Below are positions 62,709-64,000 of a DNA stretch of 64,000 nucleotides, piece after piece. The DNA is from Anaeropeptidivorans aminofermentans (lineage in GTDB: Bacteria > Bacillota > Clostridia > Lachnospirales > UBA5962), in contig NZ_OW711693.1 in the NCBI RefSeq assembly GCF_940670685.1, forward strand, positions 2,914,001 to 2,978,000, written 5' to 3'. The notes below the pieces were generated by a model. It ran no database searches. It was not told where the DNA came from and worked only from the letters and a program-made list of their open reading frames with translations. A program made the translations under genes and the position numbers. The number at the start of each line of letters is the position of its first letter. Within the stretch, counting starts at the first letter, position 1.

Positions 62709-63209
62709 ATGAATATACCCAAAATTATAATTATAATTCTTATATTGCTGCTTTTTATATTTCCTCAAAGGGTCTATGCAAAAGAGCTGAATGCCTTTTA
62801 CATTGCCTACGACGAAGAAAATGAGGCCTACTTTTATAGAGAAAGCCTTGAACTAAAAGATGAAATCACAGAAAAAAGCATCTGCCTTATTTTCAACATG
62901 CTTTTTAAAGGCACGGAAAATGCCAACCTATATAAGTTTCCTGAAGGGACAAGAGCCTTGAACGCTGATATAAAAGATGATTTGCTCACCCTTACGGTAT
63001 CTTCTGAAATACTCAATTACGGCGGCGGAAGCTTTTATGAAACTATCCTCAGGGATCAAATCGTAAAAACAGCCCTTGACATAGAAGGGGTAGGCAAAGT
63101 AACCTTATTAATAGACAATCAGACAAACGCTCTTGTCGAAGGGCTTATTATTAAGGAGGCAGACCAATGCGTTCTGACAACAGAAGAAACGACGAACTTA
63201 GAAAAATAA
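62709..63209 (+). CDS. GerMN-domain (sporulation/germination-type) secreted protein
   Basis: The 166-residue protein has a signal peptide (IIIIILILLLFIFPQRVYA) and a GerMN domain: EKSICLIFNMLFKGTENANL, YKFPEGTRALNADIKDDLLT, LTVSSEILNYGGGSFYETIL, IVKTALDIEGVGKVTLLIDN. GerM takes part in spore coat/engulfment assembly in Bacillus. AAGGAGG 7 bases before the ATG fixes the start. Its end overlaps rph by 43 bases, a pairing also found in other Clostridia. Confidence 0.85.
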   Translation: MNIPKIIIIILILLLFIFPQRVYAKELNAFYIAYDEENEAYFYRESLELKDEITEKSICLIFNMLFKGTENANLYKFPEGTRALNADIKDDLLTLTVSSEILNYGGGSFYETILRDQIVKTALDIEGVGKVTLLIDNQTNALVEGLIIKEADQCVLTTEETTNLEK

Positions 63210-63886
63210 ATATTACAAGAAATTATTTGCTCTATCCCGAAGGCTCGGTATTGATAGAATGGGGAAATACAAAAATTATATGTACCGCAACAGTTGAAGA
63301 AAAAGTTCCGCCTTTTCTCATAGGAAAGGAGCAAGGCTGGATAAGCGCGGAATATTCCATGCTTCCCGGGGCTACCGCCACAAGAAACCAGCGGGACATT
63401 GCAAAGCTTAAAAAAAGCCCCCGCTCCGTTGAAATCCAAAGACTCATAGCCCGCTCTTTAAGGGCCGGTGCCGATTTAAGCAAATTAAAAGATATTTCCA
63501 TCATCATAGACTGCGACGTTATCCAGGCAGACGGCGGAACAAGATGTGCTTCCATAACGGGAGGCTTTGTGGCCCTTTATGATGCCTGTATAAAGCTTAT
63601 GGATAAGGGAATCCTTCTGGAAAACCCCATAAAGCAGTTTGTTTCTGCCGTAAGCATCGGCATCGTCAATAAAGTTCCCATGCTTGATTTATGCTATGAA
63701 GAGGATTCTTCTGCCGATGTGGATTTTAACGCTATTATGACAGAAGACGGGCGCTTTGCGGAGATTCAGGGAACGGGAGAAAACAATACCTTTTCCATGG
63801 AGGAGCTTCATGAAATATTAAAGCTTGCCAAAATAGGAAACGATGAAATTATCCAAATACAGAAAAAATCTCTTGAAATCCTATAG
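63167..63886 (+). CDS. rph: Ribonuclease PH
   Basis: The 239-residue phosphorolytic 3'-5' exoribonuclease trims tRNA 3' ends. Motifs are RSDNRRNDELRKINITRNYL, PEGSVLIEWGNTKIICTATV, EYSMLPGATATRNQR, RSVEIQRLIARSLRA, DCDVIQADGGTRCASITGGF and MTEDGRFAEIQGTGENNTFS. The length equals the family norm. AAGGAGG lies 6-7 bases before the ATG, within the end of the GerMN gene. Confidence 0.95.
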   Translation: MRSDNRRNDELRKINITRNYLLYPEGSVLIEWGNTKIICTATVEEKVPPFLIGKEQGWISAEYSMLPGATATRNQRDIAKLKKSPRSVEIQRLIARSLRAGADLSKLKDISIIIDCDVIQADGGTRCASITGGFVALYDACIKLMDKGILLENPIKQFVSAVSIGIVNKVPMLDLCYEEDSSADVDFNAIMTEDGRFAEIQGTGENNTFSMEELHEILKLAKIGNDEIIQIQKKSLEIL

Positions 63887-63929
63887 CTTTTTCTTTAGTA
63901 ATTTTACGGAAACCTGTTTTCGGGAAGCA

Positions 63930-64000
63930 TATAGTAAATTTCTCATAAATAAAGTAACAAAACCTATTTACTTCAGACTCAAAAAATATAGATTTCCTTT
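63930..64000. repeat. Family-1 MITE-like element, cut by window end
   Basis: TATAGTAAATTTCTCATAAA then AAAGTAACAAAACCTATTTAC and TCAAAAAATATAGATTTCCTTT match the left half of the copies at 33046 and 42192. Confidence 0.75.

Overview
The window looks like chromosomal DNA of a low-GC, Gram-positive, anaerobic member of the Clostridia. Supporting signs are strong AGGAGG-type ribosome binding sites, sigma-A and sigma-28 promoters, peritrichous-type flagellar genes with FliW/CsrA control, an oxygen-independent (cbi) cobalamin pathway, a 2[4Fe-4S] ferredoxin, a GerMN-domain protein next to rph, and SLH-type surface proteins. The genus cannot be fixed from sequence alone. I saw no rRNA, tRNA, CRISPR array or prophage.

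Layout: 1-7650 holds a partial plsC, a YitT-like membrane protein, an IS200-type element whose transposase has an in-frame stop, rpiB, rpe, recD2 and comFC. 7880-15350 is a flagellar late-gene block: sigma-28 promoter, flgM, flgN, two tandem flgK genes, flgL, fliW, csrA. 15487-20208 encodes an anchored protein of unknown function and a 1251-residue SLH protein with six near-identical InlB-type repeats and six GLUG-like repeats. 20911-34608 is a 13-gene minus-strand cobalamin operon (cbiK-D-L-F-G-H-J-ET-A-B, cobD, cbiP, cbiC) preceded by a sigma-A promoter, cobalamin riboswitch and terminator. Upstream is a btuFCD-like ABC importer. 37772-38067 is a compact unit with a consensus promoter, a 38-residue membrane peptide and a terminator. 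38266-41942 is the fliD-fliT-like-flaG-fliS operon, again with a sigma-28 promoter. 42393-45304 is a Zn/Cd efflux ATPase with an ArsR/CadC repressor and operator. Then come a ferredoxin, a CapA-like protein, an ABC-F ATPase with a hairpin-rich leader, an MGMT-like protein, a NitT/TauT-type ABC importer, glyA, and a GlsB/CsbD stress pair.

The most interesting functional locus is 56731-61495. It is a split, divergent Dlt-like acylation system: an adenylation enzyme on the minus strand, and on the plus strand a carrier protein, a GNAT acetyltransferase, a secreted SGNH/DltD-like protein, a 37-residue DltX-like microprotein ending in an FxYxxF motif, and a DltB-like MBOAT. The window ends with a zinc-ribbon membrane protein, a GerMN lipoprotein-like protein and RNase PH.

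A second theme is the density of short non-coding dispersed repeats. About seven copies of a roughly 139-bp hairpin element (ends TATAGTAAATTT / AAATTTACTATA) occur, together with at least two other palindromic families. These sit almost only between genes, are sometimes nested in each other, and include one copy inside the cobalamin operon. They resemble non-autonomous MITEs and explain most of the long intergenic stretches.
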